Source: Paratrimastix pyriformis (Eukaryota; Preaxostyla; Paratrimastigidae). From it: a DNA stretch of 64,000 bases. The notes beneath the pieces are model-generated. The model searched no databases and was not told where the DNA came from. It saw nothing but the letters and a program-made list of their open reading frames with translations. Shown here piece by piece: positions 12,465 to 23,287 of the stretch. A program made the translations under genes and the position numbers. Where the stretch lies: NCBI GenBank assembly GCA_027972325.1, contig JAPMOS010000007.1, positions 744,501 to 808,500 on the forward strand, given 5' to 3'. Each line of letters starts with the position of its first letter. Position 1 is the stretch's first letter.

Positions 12465-12809
12465 ACCATCAAGCCTCTTTTCGAGTCACTCGATTTCCAC
12501 ATCGTGTGTACCATTTTTGTTTTTGGAATAGCAAACCTTTCCCAATATGTTGGCGGAAGAAAGAATATGATCTGATGTGGAATGCGACCGCTGGCTGTGT
12601 CGATGGTTGGCGGAATCGGGGTAGTGCCGCCACACGGGGGAGCGGGGGAGGAGAAACGCCGACAGGGGGGGGCCCAGGATCGGGAAAATCGGACCACCCG
12701 GTGATTGAGGGACAAAGCACCAGCACCGAGCGCTTCATTGGAGACGATGGTTTTTTTTGACCAGCCGAGACGATTAAACAACGGAAAACAAAAAAGGACA
12801 CGAAACTGA
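12465..12809. other. Intergenic / 3' flank, no gene recognised
   Basis: Between the plus-strand saposin gene and the 3' end of the minus-strand export-adaptor-like gene. Short open frames occur on both strands but none carries a recognisable domain or convincing splice signals. Some of it may be 3' UTR or last exon of the minus gene. Confidence 0.35.
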
Positions 12810-14321
12810 CCCCCAGCCAGGGGCAACAACGATTTGTACATCATGCCCGACAGGAGGCCCGGCGTCAGGCGCACGGGCCATTGAAACCCTGTTGAACGAG
12901 GCGAGAGTGCACTGTTCACATGTACCCGATCTGTTTGCCGCCACAGCAAGAATGAGCAGGTGAAAAAAATTGGCGATGAAAACAGACCACAGGACCGCGA
13001 GCCTGGCGACCACCGCGGCGTCCTTGGCGACCCCGACCCACGACAAAGGATGTGGGCTGCTGCTGCATCATGATGGGCTGGGGGAGCATCATCTGCTGGG
13101 GCTGAGCAATGAAGCCCTGGGGCATCTGCACAAAGGCGGGCTGAGGCAACGCCTGAACAGCCTGAGGCTGGCGAGCACGGCGAGCTCCCCGACGAGCGCT
13201 GGGCACGACGCCCATCTGCCCCAGAGAAGCGGCGGCAGTGGCGGCAGTGGGTGGGAGCACGAAAATGGGCTGCATCGGCTGCATCGGCTGCTGCAGAATC
13301 TGTTGGGGCTGGGCCTGTTGGGCAGCGCGGCGGCGGCGGGGAGCAGTGGTGGTGACCACGCGCTGCCCGGGGACACCAGTCACGACGCGGATTTGGCCGG
13401 GCTGGATATATTGCACGGGCATCATGCTGCGTCGTCGGCAGGGACCCGGAGAGAGGAAACAGGATGGTGAGCACAGGGCGTGCTTGAGGGGTTGTCATGG
13501 CAGCAGCTCTCAGTCCATCCACGACTTCCAAGAAGGAGAGGGTGCCCTTGCGAAGAGGCGAAGAGCATTGTTTTGGGAGTGTCCTATGGGTTTTCTAGAG
13601 GAAAAGATGATTCCGGCGTAATCGCAAAAAAATTCCACAGACCCTCAAGCCGGAAGTGCCCCGTGGGGATCTCGGCGAAAAACAAGCCGAAACCGCTCCA
13701 AACGCAGTGGAGGAGGGGACTCCGACCAAATATCCATCCGCTAGAGTGAAACTCAACCGCCTCAAAAAGAGGGGGAGATAGCGTGGCAAAAAAACGCTCA
13801 CGCGCGCGGAAAGTGGTGGTGGAGGTGGTCATTTGAGGTGGTCATTCCCCGGACAGACAACCCCAGGATGGAAAGGGAAAGGCATGGCATGTACGTTACC
13901 CTTGAGTTGTACTACGAGAGAAAGAGAGAAAATTGGGGGTTGAGACGATACTTGACATAAAACAGAAATTCGGGCAGACGTGATCTTGGTGGGCCGAACT
14001 GCCCGCTTTGGGCGAGTGAAAATCCGAGTAGTCCTCACCTTCACGGGTTCCGTTTGAAGACCGCGCGCTTGGGCCTGACGCTGACGACGAATCTCCCCGC
14101 TCCGACGCCGACTCACCTGAGCGGCAGAGGAGCGACCCTATAAAGAATGCGATTGTGGTACCGTCGAGCTAGATATTAAGGAGTTGACGTACTTGACGGC
14201 GATTGGCGGCAACGAGCTCATCCAGAGGCTAGATGATGCGGGGGAAGGAAAAAAGTTCATTTTAGAGCAGTCACCAAAAGAACATGCTGAAGGGCTTGGA
14301 ATGTCCGCATACCTGATCCAT
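12810..14321 (-). CDS. Putative mRNA-export adaptor-like protein (UAP56-binding-motif N-terminus, Arg/Gln-rich body)
   Basis: Tentative multi-exon model. ATG 14321 starts MDQ, joined across a GT-AG intron to PLDELVAANRRQ. This looks like the UAP56-binding motif (LDDII..NR) at the start of ALYREF and UIF/FYTTD1 export adaptors. Small exons follow (GRSSAAQ; AQARGLQTEPVK), then a large exon from about 13440 with IRVVTGVPGQRVVTT, a run of Arg, many PQQ/PMQP repeats, RRGARRARQPQ and VGRGRQGRRGGRQAR. Basic Arg-Gly-like patches and Gln-Pro content fit an RNA-binding adaptor without an RRM. The end is uncertain; an exon near 12816-12917 is possible. Exons between about 13470 and 13950 are also uncertain. 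It could simply be an unrelated low-complexity nuclear protein. Confidence 0.35.
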
Positions 14322-14679
14322 GGTTTCGAAGTTCGCAGTGGCGAGGAGTGAACACCGGTCAAGGCGCCGATGCGCAGGCTGCTTCAGCCTGTTCAGGTTC
14401 GGTGAGGCATAAGTTTGCTCCCTTTCTTCGTCTCTTTCCTGGTCTCTGCGAATTTTTTTGCATTTGAGAGATATATCTCGAACTTCCACAAAGAGTGCTC
14501 TTTCTAGCTTCTATAAAAGGAAGCGACCAACAGTGCTCTTTCTTCGCACAAAAAAATATGAAGAAAGTTGTTATTGTGACGCAAGTGGGTGTGGGGTAGG
14601 TTGTTTACCAGCCGCAGTCCATGTACGACAGATCTGTCCGAAAAGACGCTGTGATGAAAGCGCACGCAGACGCCTCCTC
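14322..14679. other. Gap between export-adaptor-like gene and saposin copy 2
   Basis: About 360 bases holding the 5' flank of the minus gene at 14321 and the 3' flank of the minus saposin gene. It is less GC-rich than its surroundings, with T-rich stretches near 14450-14480 and A-runs near 14560. No coding signal was recognised. Confidence 0.4.
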
Positions 14680-15194
14680 CTACAGACAACAATAGGTCCC
14701 ATAGCAGCAGTGCTCATCGGAGCGGCACCGGAAGTTCCCACAACGCTCTCCGTGGTTGTCAGCGGGGGGAGTGGGCAGAGCAGTCGTGTTCTTGCACAGG
14801 TGCAGTTGGTTGCACACCACCTGGGGAGGTTCCTTATTTTCGAGATAGTCGACGATTTGAGGCAGATACATAGTCACCTGACAAAAAAAGGGGGAAAAGG
14901 CAATCGTTCCTCCTGGATAGCAGGCAAAAAGACCATGGTCTGGCACAGAGTCTGCTCGGCAGGAGTGAGGCGAGCGCAAACGTGTTCAGCGAGCCAACCC
15001 TCGAGTTCGCCAACGGCGACCTCCTGGAGCCCCTGTTCGGCCTTGGTCACGAGTTGCATGCACATGTTGCACACTGATCGAGAAGGGGGGGGGAGAGAAG
15101 TGACCAAAAAAAAAATTAAGTGCAACAGACCAACAGCTTGAGCCGATCCCATCAGGAGAAAAACAGCCAAAAGAGTGAGAGCGGAGAAACGCAT
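14680..15194 (-). CDS. Secreted saposin-B plus granulin-like Cys-rich protein (copy 2)
   Basis: Inverted paralogue of the gene at 11680-12464. ATG 15194 starts a signal peptide (MRFSALTLLAVFLLMGSAQ); a phase-1 intron at the same place as in copy 1 leads to CNMCMQLV, HVCARLTP, TLCQTM, then after a second intron VTMYLPQIVDYL and QVVCNQLHLCK. The linker and second Cys cluster are uninterrupted here: ERCGNFRC, SDEHCC, GTYCCL, then TAG at 14680-14682. Identity to copy 1 is high in the saposin core (EPPQVVC, DEHCC). The second intron is displaced by six codons from copy 1, and copy 1's last two introns are missing. Likely secreted or vacuolar, lipid-interacting. Confidence 0.78.
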
Positions 15195-15466
15195 TTTGTA
15201 TTCTCTCGCCGGGTGTTCTAGCTTCCGCCGGGTCCCAGCCTGGTCGTCTCGTGTTCGTGCGCCGCCAAGAGTTCGAATTCACGGGCGAACATTTCGACGA
15301 TGCCGGAATTATCACCCCCAGATCCGTTGCTCATGAGCTCGTCGCACCATCAAGCCCCTGGATTTCTTTCGGAAGAGAAATAAAACACTTGTTGTTGCTG
15401 TAGAGAAAGAGAACACTACCAAAATCTGATCTGCTGACGTTCAGTCGTCGATGATGATGGCCGTCG

Positions 15467-18400
15467 TCACACTCGTCCCGCGATCGCCTGTGAGTCGTGG
15501 GCGAGGGCGCGGTGACAAAACAGCGATGAGTGCAGAGAAAAATGGAAAAGGCCATGATACGGACGCTTCGATGAGACTTCATCTTCTTCCTCGTCCTCCT
15601 CGTCTTCTTCGTCCTCCTCGTCCTCCTCCTCCCCGTCCTCGGCGGTACGTGCCCGCTTGGTTGCCCCCGGGTTGGCCTCCGGTCCGCGGCCGTGTTTCCT
15701 CGAGGCTCCTTCATCGTCGTCGCTGTCATCAATGACGATCACATCTTCCGGCGTGGTCGGTTTGACGGCCGGGGTGGTCTGCGGGCTCGTGGGCGCGGCC
15801 TGTCCCAAAAGCACGGCCTTCACATCGGCCACGGGCACGGGGGCGCCCATTCCCATGGGCCACATCGGCATGGCCATGGGCATCATGGGCATGGGCATGG
15901 GCATGGACTGCATGGGCATGGGCATGGACTGCATGGGCATGGGCATTGCCTGCATGGGCATGGGCATCATGGCCGACATGGGCATGGTCGACATGGGCAC
16001 TGCCGACATCTGGGACATCGACATCATGGTGTAGTACAAGGTCGTCGCGGGGTCGGGCTGGGGCGGTGCCCCACAGAAGGGCATGGCGCCTGCCGCCTGG
16101 GCGGCGGCCATCTCCGCCTTGAGCTTAGCCTCGAGCAGCCGCTCGATGGTGGCCGGATCAGCGGCCCCTCGCCGGAACCCCCCATCCTCTTCCTCCGTCT
16201 CTTCGTCCTCGTCCTCTTCTTCGTCCTCTTCTTCCTCTTCCTCTTCCTCCTTCTCTTCTTCATCGTGTGCGGGCCCGGCTGCCTGCTGCTTTGCTTGGGC
16301 GCTGGGCGGCTTGTTGGGCGAGGCAGGGAGACCTGACGGCCCATCCATGGGTCAGGTGAGAAGAAGACGCATGAAAGGATGATGATGTAGCCTGGAGATG
16401 CAGGGTTCTGCATGGATGTGTGTTTGTGGCACGTACCGGGAAGATAAGAGAAGAGAGCACGAATTTCACTGCACCAATGGGCAAAGGAACCATCCTCAGG
16501 ACGCTGTCCTGCGGATAGTCGGACTGTTTAATTTGGCTGTCGAATTGGTTTGTTTCGTTGCTCTCTGCCGATCATGTTTTTTGCTCCTTCAAGGAATATC
16601 TCCGGCGAGAAGATGAATTTCTGTTGGCTTACCGCCATTGCTTGGAAGGTCTGACCGCTCCCTGAAATACGGTTTCACTGTAGTAATTTTCCCCTTTCCC
16701 CTCCATGTAGCAATCGAAACGTTACTCCCCGCCGATGATCATCTGTCTGGCTGTCTGTCTGTGTGTGTGTGTGGGGGGAGCAGACCGGCGCGGGGCAGGC
16801 TGCACTTGTGGCAGGCCGTGGCCGTGGGTTTGTTCCCCCGGTGGCATGCCGTGCAAAACCACACCTCGTTGGCCGCAATGGCGGGTGGTGGTGGGTCGCC
16901 TCGCTCCCCGGGGCGGCCTGGCGACGCCGGGCTCGGCCTTGGCCATCTGCAGGACGGCCAGGTCAGCGGCCAGGCCGGCCTCATCGACCAGGTCCAGGTC
17001 GACAAGAGGCAGCCTGCAGGCGCAAAGACCGGCCCCGGGGTGGGGTTGGGTGAGCGGGGGTGCGGGATGGAATGGGCGACGGACGGACCTTCGAAGGTGG
17101 ATACTGCGGGCGAGCTGTTTCGGGAATCCGGCGCCTCTGTACAGCAGCCAGGTTTTTTGGGGGGGTGCGAGTGGTGAGCGTGTGTGTGAGCGTGTTGCAC
17201 GATGTGTGTGTATGCGTGTGTGTGTGTGTGTGAGTGGGGGGGGGAACATGACGGACGGGGTGCGGGAGGGGTCCTGGTAGACGGCCCCGATGGGGTCAGC
17301 CGGATGGTCTCCGTGGTGGGGTGCAGCCGCAGCAGGTCCGCCACAAAGCTGTCCACCACCAGCGCGTACTTCTCGATGGGTTTCATACAAACCGGACATC
17401 GCTCGTCCTGGGGGGGAGGAGGGGGGGGGGGGGGGGGGGGGGGGTCGGATCGGTCGGGGATGGGCGGGTATGAAGCAGAGGTATTATGGTAAGTCCCCTT
17501 CGCAAGAGGCTGCCCTCACACGGAGAGCCAGGTCCTCTGCATGGCGGACTCATCCACCGGAGGGTGGGTGGGTGGGAAAAGGTGGGGGAGGGGGTGGGTG
17601 GGTGGGAAAGGGGAGGGAATGTCGACCTTGGTGACCTCGACGAAGTTCAGGAAGGCGTTGATATCGAAGCACTGGTAGTGCGTGCAGGCCTGGCCCCGGG
17701 CGGGTACTTGGATGCGGCGCTGGCTGAGCGGGCAGCGAGTCGACAGCGCCAGAAAGGTGACCGCGTCCGGGTCGGCCGGGTCGAAGGGGACCTCCTCGGC
17801 CGGCGCGTATGGGTTGGCGTCGCGGCTCGGGGCGGCCGGGATGGGCACGTTGCCCATGGCCACCCGCTTGACTGTGGCCGGCGAAGGGGTGGTGGATGAG
17901 ACGGATTCCGTTGGCGGGGGGGGGGGAGGGGACGGCAGCCAAGAAGGGGGAGGGGAGGGGGGAGGGGGATGGAAGTCGGCACGGACAAAACTCGAGGCCC
18001 TCGCGGGCGCTCATGCGCGGGAAGAGCTGCTGCTGCTCCTCGGCCGTCTTGTGTCGCGCAAAGACCAGGGCGATCTTCAGAGTGGATGTCTCCGCATGGA
18101 GCTGGAGGGGGGGAGGGGGATGAAAGGCGGTGGGTGAAGGAGGAGGGGGACGGGCTGGTGAAGGTGGTGGCGGAGGGGGGGACGGAGACCGACCCGGTTG
18201 GTGAGGGTGATGGTATTCGTCCTGTGTGTGTAGGGATCGTCACCGGAGGTCAAATGCCCAGTCAAGTCGAGCGGGGTTGCGTACTTTTTCTGGAATTCGG
18301 TGTGTGCGTGTGCGTGTGTGTGTGTGTGTGTGGGGGGAGTGAGACTGACGTCGGGAGGTTGGGCCGAGGAAGATGAGGAAGCCGGGAATATCCGCCCAGG

Positions 18401-19055
18401 GTGATGGTGGCAGGGCCGGTGGCTCCTTTCAGACCTGGGGCAGGCGGGTCTCGTTGACCTGGATCAGGATGCCGTTGCTGATGAACGAGGTGTTGTCCAG
18501 GACGCGTCCCAGCTGCTGATCGGAGTAACTGGGATCCTTCAAGGCGACAATGACCACACGATCGAGTGGCCTACGTGTGGGAAAAAAAAAGAAAGGCGGT
18601 GGAAAGGAGCTCATTCGGGGGGGGACGTACGGACCCAAGTTGGGTGAGTGGGAATGAGAAGGGCTCCTCGGTGAAACAGGTCGGTTGTCGAATGAAGTAG
18701 AGTGGCGAGAAAAACAGTTGGGTGAAAGTCGGCGCCGCTCGTGGAGGAGGTGGTGGTGGGGGTGGGGTGGGTGCGATCGTGTCTGCTGGTGATGTTGGCG
18801 GTAGAAGGAGGTGGCTGCGGTGGTGAGGGGAGGTTCTGGTGGGAGAGTGGGAGTCGGCACACCGAAACGACGAGAATAAGCATCGCTGATCCTTGCGCGA
18901 AAGGAGGCCCGGTCAGGGAAGGAGGAGTTGAGATAAGTCTGCAGCACAGATTCAATGATAACGCTCTGGAAAAGCCAACAAATTCGAGCCACATAATCCC
19001 TGAAATGAAGACCTTGCACCCCTTGGTCACACGCCACCCAGAATCGCGTGCACAT
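15467..19055 (-). CDS. SIZ/PIAS-type SUMO E3 ligase
   Basis: PIAS/Siz ligases carry SUMO from UBC9 to targets, mostly in the nucleus. Order N to C: a helical N-terminal exon near 18890-19055 (ESVLQTYLNSSFPDRASF); PINIT-like exons near 18430-18575 (RVVIVALKDPSYSDQQLG) and 18190-18300 (YATPLDLTGHL, NTITLTNR); an exon at about 18000-18100; then the SP-RING, split by an intron: STRCPLSQRRIQVP with CTHYQCFD (about 17610-17880), then RCPVCMKPIEKYALVVDSF (about 17330-17410). Near 16800 is a RanBP2-type zinc finger, VWFCTACHRGNKPTATACHK. The last exon (to about 16350) has an acidic run, a Met-Pro repeat, and EDVIVIDDSDDDE, the SUMO-interacting/acidic motif that follows the SP-RING in PIAS proteins; this links the 3' part to the same gene. 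The true start may lie upstream of 19055; the TGA at 15467 is the default end. Confidence 0.72.
15830..16030 (-). repeat. Coding Met-Pro hexamer array in the SIZ gene
   Basis: Tandem ATGGGC-like hexamers on the plus strand; on the coding minus strand they read Pro-Met-Pro-Met with inserted Gln-Ser or Gln-Ala. About 30 Met-containing units. Unusual amino-acid content, expected to be disordered. Confidence 0.85.
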
Positions 19056-19290
19056 CCAAGAATGACGGGGATGGTGAGACGGTTGATCTGGTGTAAACGG
19101 ACAATATAGTGCTGAAAACACTGTGAAAGACAGACATAACAACGAAATTCTGAGATGTGGGGTGTGTCCGTGGCTTGGCTCCCGAAGAAAGAAAAAAATA
19201 CCCTGCGTTCGCTGGCTTGACCGGGGACCATCCAAGTGTATAAAAAATTCAGCTGCGACCGTGTTGCGGTTCAAAACAAAACCCATACAA

Positions 19291-20100
19291 TTAATCAAGA
19301 AGATGGGCTTCACGGAGGACAGCCTCAAGGTCACGGAGGCACTGTTCCACCGTGCCGTTGACCACAACGCGATCAAAGAGGCCAGAATCTTTCTGTTTCA
19401 TCTCTTCGATGGCGTCGCGAAGGCGGCGCTGCACGACCTCTTCGGTTTCAGTCCCTCGGCCCCGAAGACGACGCTCGAGCTCGGCCTCGTCGGGGGCAAC
19501 AACCATAATGAAAATCGGGTGGAAGGTGGGGTGCTTCTTGAGTTGTTGGCAGCCGCAGCAATCGATATCCTTCAGCCAAATTTTCCCTGAGGACGGAAGA
19601 GAAGACGCAAGTCAGGGGCTGTGGACCGAGAAGACGGACCGATCGAGGTGACGTTGTCAACGGCAGACTTGGTGGTCCCGTAGAAGTTGCCTGAAAGAGA
19701 GCGAAATCACCGAGAGGTTCGATGGTGGGGAACGGTCAGACCGTGGACGTCGGCGTGCTAATTATGTGAACGCGAAGGGTTCAACAGTTGTCCAAATGTT
19801 GTTCCACAAAAGCGCAAAACAGACCTCAACAAATTCGCCTTGAGCAATCAGTTCCTGGAACCGCTCGCGGTTCAAAAATTGATAATCACGGCCGTTCACT
19901 TCACCGGGACGGGGCTGCCGAGTGGTGGCGGAAAGAGAGAACCCAAACTTGTCGGGGTACTTGGCCATCAGAGCGTGAATAATGGTGCTCTTGCCGACAC
20001 CTGAGGGACCGGCAAGGGCGATGCCTCGAGAGTAAACGTGACCTGCAGTCGCGGCGTGAGACTGAGAAGGTATCATCCCAGAAAACAGGTCGAAAGTCAA
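19291..20100 (-). CDS. GUK1: Guanylate kinase
   Basis: Phosphorylates GMP/dGMP to GDP/dGDP with ATP. The P-loop [16 protein letters not shown] is clear, followed by the GMP-binding segment [21 protein letters not shown] small exon gives [10 protein letters not shown], the conserved YGT..AV motif, and the last exon (19291-19506) carries [30 protein letters not shown] (lid region) and a C-terminal helix ending at LLD. Introns lie near 19820, 19690 and 19590. The start is either ATG 20100 or ATG 20076; most guanylate kinases begin just before the P-loop, and nothing here decides. Total length is near the usual 200 residues. Upstream 20101-20368 is promoter and the 3' flank of the exchanger gene. 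Confidence 0.88.
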
Positions 20101-20368
20101 TCAGGGCATGCGCCGACCCAGTTTCGAAACAGACCCCTGCACAAGAGCACTGGCAACTCATCCTGAGGTGAGATCTGCTAAACTCGCCGGCGGCCACTAC
20201 ACAACTGGGTGAGCACAGCCACATAGGAGGCTAACTTAAAGTGATTGAAGGGCCACCTCATCCACGCACGATATTATCGCTGCCCTGCTCAATTTAGGAC
20301 GAAAAGCGGGTTGAAAAGCTGAAATATTCATGTCCAAATCAAGCGCGGCAGCGCTCCGCCGCGCTGCT

Positions 20369-22041
20369 TCAATCCAGCACCACCCCCGCAACGATTTCAT
20401 ACACCAAGAAGGCCCCGTAGAGCAGGGTCAGCACGACGCCGTGCCACCGGTACCCCCGCCATTTGGCCAGCCCGACGAGGCCCACCACCGCCACCCCGGC
20501 CACGGCCACCACAATCGCCGGGGTAAAGTTGCCCGCCAGCACAACGGGGGCTCCGCCCGCGCATGCGCTGTAGAGCAGCCAGGGCAGCCCAAGCCCCACG
20601 AAGATGTTCAGGATCTGCTCACCAATCCCGCCGGCAAGGGCCATTTGAAGGTGGCCCTTGCGGGAGACGGCCACGCTGTTGACCACATCGGCCATATCGG
20701 AGCCCACCCCAAGCAGGGTCAGGCCTGGGGGGCGACGACGGGGTGCGGTCAGTACCCAGGGGGAGAACGACGCCGAGCAGACCGAAAAAGGAGGAAGCAA
20801 TTCCAAAGACGGTGACCATCCTCTGGACCAGGAAGGTGACGATGAAAGTCAGGCCGGCCACGTAGCCCAGCGAGAGCACAAATGCCATGTAGTACCTGGG
20901 GGGACCGAGGGGTCATGGTGGTGGTCATGGTGGTGGAACCGGGGTGGGAGCGACGGACCAACCCGCCCAGCCGCCCTTCTTGGTCCACTTCGGGTTGGGG
21001 CAGGTGAACCGCCAGATCATGCGCCACGGCCAGATGGCCGGGGCCACGGCCCACCGGAGCCAGCAGGGCACGCGGACTTTGACTTTGGGCTTTTTCGGCT
21101 TGGGGGGTCGTCTGGCGGCGCCATCTCCGCCATCAGGGGCGGGGGCAGCGGCTGGCCGGTTGGGATCGTCAGCCAGCTGCGCCAAGGGTTGGTGAGTCCA
21201 CGAACGGGCGGTGGGGGTGATGCAGACGAGGGGTACGTCCTCACTCGGCAGTGGGGGGGACATCTTGACCTCCTCGTCGTCGGGGCGGTTGATCGAATCC
21301 CCCGGCGGCACTGGCGGCGGGACGGGCGAGATGACCAGGGTCACCGTCGACTCCACCTCCGCGGGGGTGGGGGCCAGGGTGGGGCTGGTTGGCGGGGGAT
21401 GGCGACGCCTCGTGACGAACTCCCACCCTTTGAGGAGACCGATGTACGCCGGATAGCAAAGCAGGAGAAGGAGGGATTCATACCAGTAGACCTGGTGTGC
21501 GGAGAGGGGGGGGAGGGGGTTAGCATGGGGGGAAGTCGGCGCATGAGACTGACCGTGCCTTGACACAGAAGGAGAACGAGAATTAAAATGGCGATGGCAT
21601 AAACGGCAAAGTCGCGAGCGATCGGGGGCCAGGCGATTGGCGTTGGACTCTCCTTCATCGCGAAAAAAGCCGCTTCCCTCCGAATGACCATCGAAAGATG
21701 ATGGGATGGGACATCGGCAGACCAGCAAAAATCGTGGTGAAGGAGAATACTGCGCTGCCAACCACAGTACTCAAGCCGAGTTCCGGATTTTTGTGGAGAT
21801 TGACGGAGAACAAGCAGATGGCGATCTCAGGTGCCGCATTGGCGAGAGCGAGGAGAGCCGCCCCGGCAATGTCGGGGGGAATTTTCCATCGTTTGATGAA
21901 AACCTCAATCGATTCTTCCAGATAATTTTCCACAAGGATCGACAGCCCCACAAGGAAAAAAACGATGAGCAAGATGTACACGAAGGCAGCCAGCACATGC
22001 GAAAAAGCCTCGAAACTGTCTAAAAACTCGAAAAATCCCAT
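20369..22041 (-). CDS. Cation/Ca2+ exchanger of the CaCA superfamily (NCKX/SLC24-like)
   Basis: A multi-pass membrane antiporter moving Ca2+ against Na+ or another cation. Both alpha repeats are visible: alpha-1 near the N-terminus (ALANAAPEIAICLFSVNL then STVVGSAVFSFTTIF), alpha-2 in the last exon (GVGSDMADVVNSVAVSRKG then GEQILNIFVGLGLPWLL). The acidic residues that bind Ca2+ in the family (Glu of the GSSAPE motif, Asp of GTSxPD) are present as NAAPE and SDMAD. About ten membrane helices can be counted. A Pro/Thr-rich, non-membrane loop (about 21000-21420) sits between the halves, as in NCKX. Start ATG 22041 (MGFFEFLDSFEAFSHVL); TGA at 20369-20371. Three to five introns, borders approximate. 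The alpha motifs are diverged enough that substrate cannot be assigned. Confidence 0.78.
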
Positions 22042-22104
22042 AGCAAGTTGCCTCGGGTGTCAGGGACCGCGGAGGCCAGACTGCGAGAGTGTTCGAAGGG
22101 GACC

Positions 22105-23141
22105 TCACCCCCGGCCAGAGCAGCATCCCCCCCATGTCATCCGCACCATGAGCGGGTAGTGCAAATCGGGTTCGTAGCTCTTCCCGCTGGGTTGTGTCGC
22201 CAATTGGTGCTGTTGCGGTCCTTCTTCCTCTTGCTGGGGGGAGGCCTTCCTCAGGGCCTCCTGGTGCCTCGCCCAGACGGTCTCATCGTAGCGCAGGAGC
22301 ACCTCCATGGTCTCCGGGGCATGTTCCACCGCGGCCATGATATCCAGAAAGCGGTGCAGAGACCCGCCCCGGGCGGGTGCGAAGGCCAACACCACCCGGG
22401 GGCGAGCCACGGGGTGCGGACCCACCAGATCGACGAGGAGCTGGGCCAGGTGGTGGTGCTCCTTCTCGAAGAAGAAGCAGTCCGACAGTAGGATCACATC
22501 GGCCGGGGTAATGTCGACCGGGGGCGGATGAGAGGCCCACGGGAGCACGGCCACACGGGGGTGGCAGGTGAACTGGGCACTGCAGGCGGCCGCGTTGCGG
22601 CGGATGACTTCAACGACAGACTTTTAGGCCATGGGCGCAAGAAGTGGACTATAAGCGGAAAGAACCCCGGGGAGCAGGCGCAAACCTCATTCCCGTCGGT
22701 CACGATCACCTCCCGGGGGGAATTCTCCGCAGAACCCGTACACAGAGCCAGCGAGGTCAATGCACAACCGGCGCCCAATTCCAAGACGGCCCGGCCACGG
22801 GTGAGTTCCGGGTGGGACAAGCAGTAGTGAGCCATGACCTCTTCGGCAGTCCAGCATCCAATGTTCCCGGTATTATCGAATTCTCCCAGTATTTCGGAAA
22901 GAGAAATGGAGGCGAACCGCCTTTGGTAAAGGTTAAGTGAGATTCCTGATGGAAGCCGATAGCTATGGATTTCGAAGTTGGGATCGTCGGTAGGAGGAGG
23001 CAGCACAACTTTCGGGATCAGTGAGTACCCAGAATGGCGCCGCACGCTCATAGATGAGACCATCTTTTTCAATGCTTCTTCGTCTTTTTTCGCTGCAAGA
23101 GCCGCTGAGAGCAACTTCCAACGGGCCTGGGCCCGGCTCAT
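22105..23141 (-). CDS. CAMKMT: Calmodulin-lysine N-methyltransferase
   Basis: Trimethylates a lysine in calmodulin with S-adenosylmethionine. It matches animal CAMKMT almost end to end: RWKLLSAAL at the start, MSVRRHSGYSLI, the family block EFDNTGNIGCWTAEEVMAHY, then motif I of the class-I methyltransferase fold (AVLELGAGCALTSLAL), TDGNE, ADVILLSDCFFFE, VVLAFAPARGGSLH, and DLHYPLMVRMT near the C-terminus. Start ATG 23141 (the next upstream codon is not ATG). One or two introns, the clearest about 22626-22690 after TDGNE. A Gln/Glu-rich insert (QQEEEGPQQHQ) near the end is not in animal proteins. Confidence 0.9.
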
Positions 23142-23287
23142 CGTCAAAAAAGAAATGGATGAGTCTACAGCCCACCGGTTCTCAAAACTCGCTCCGTTTC
23201 CGGGTCTGGCTGCTCGCGCCCGATCCCTCGTTGACTCACAGGTAATAACCTCCTTTACACTTGTATTTTTGTAGGGTTTCAGTTGGA
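23142..23287. promoter_or_regulatory. Shared divergent promoter of CAMKMT and COMMD4
   Basis: 146 bases between two head-to-head genes whose starts are both fixed by family similarity. No TATA box stands out. A promoter function is inferred from position only. Confidence 0.4.
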
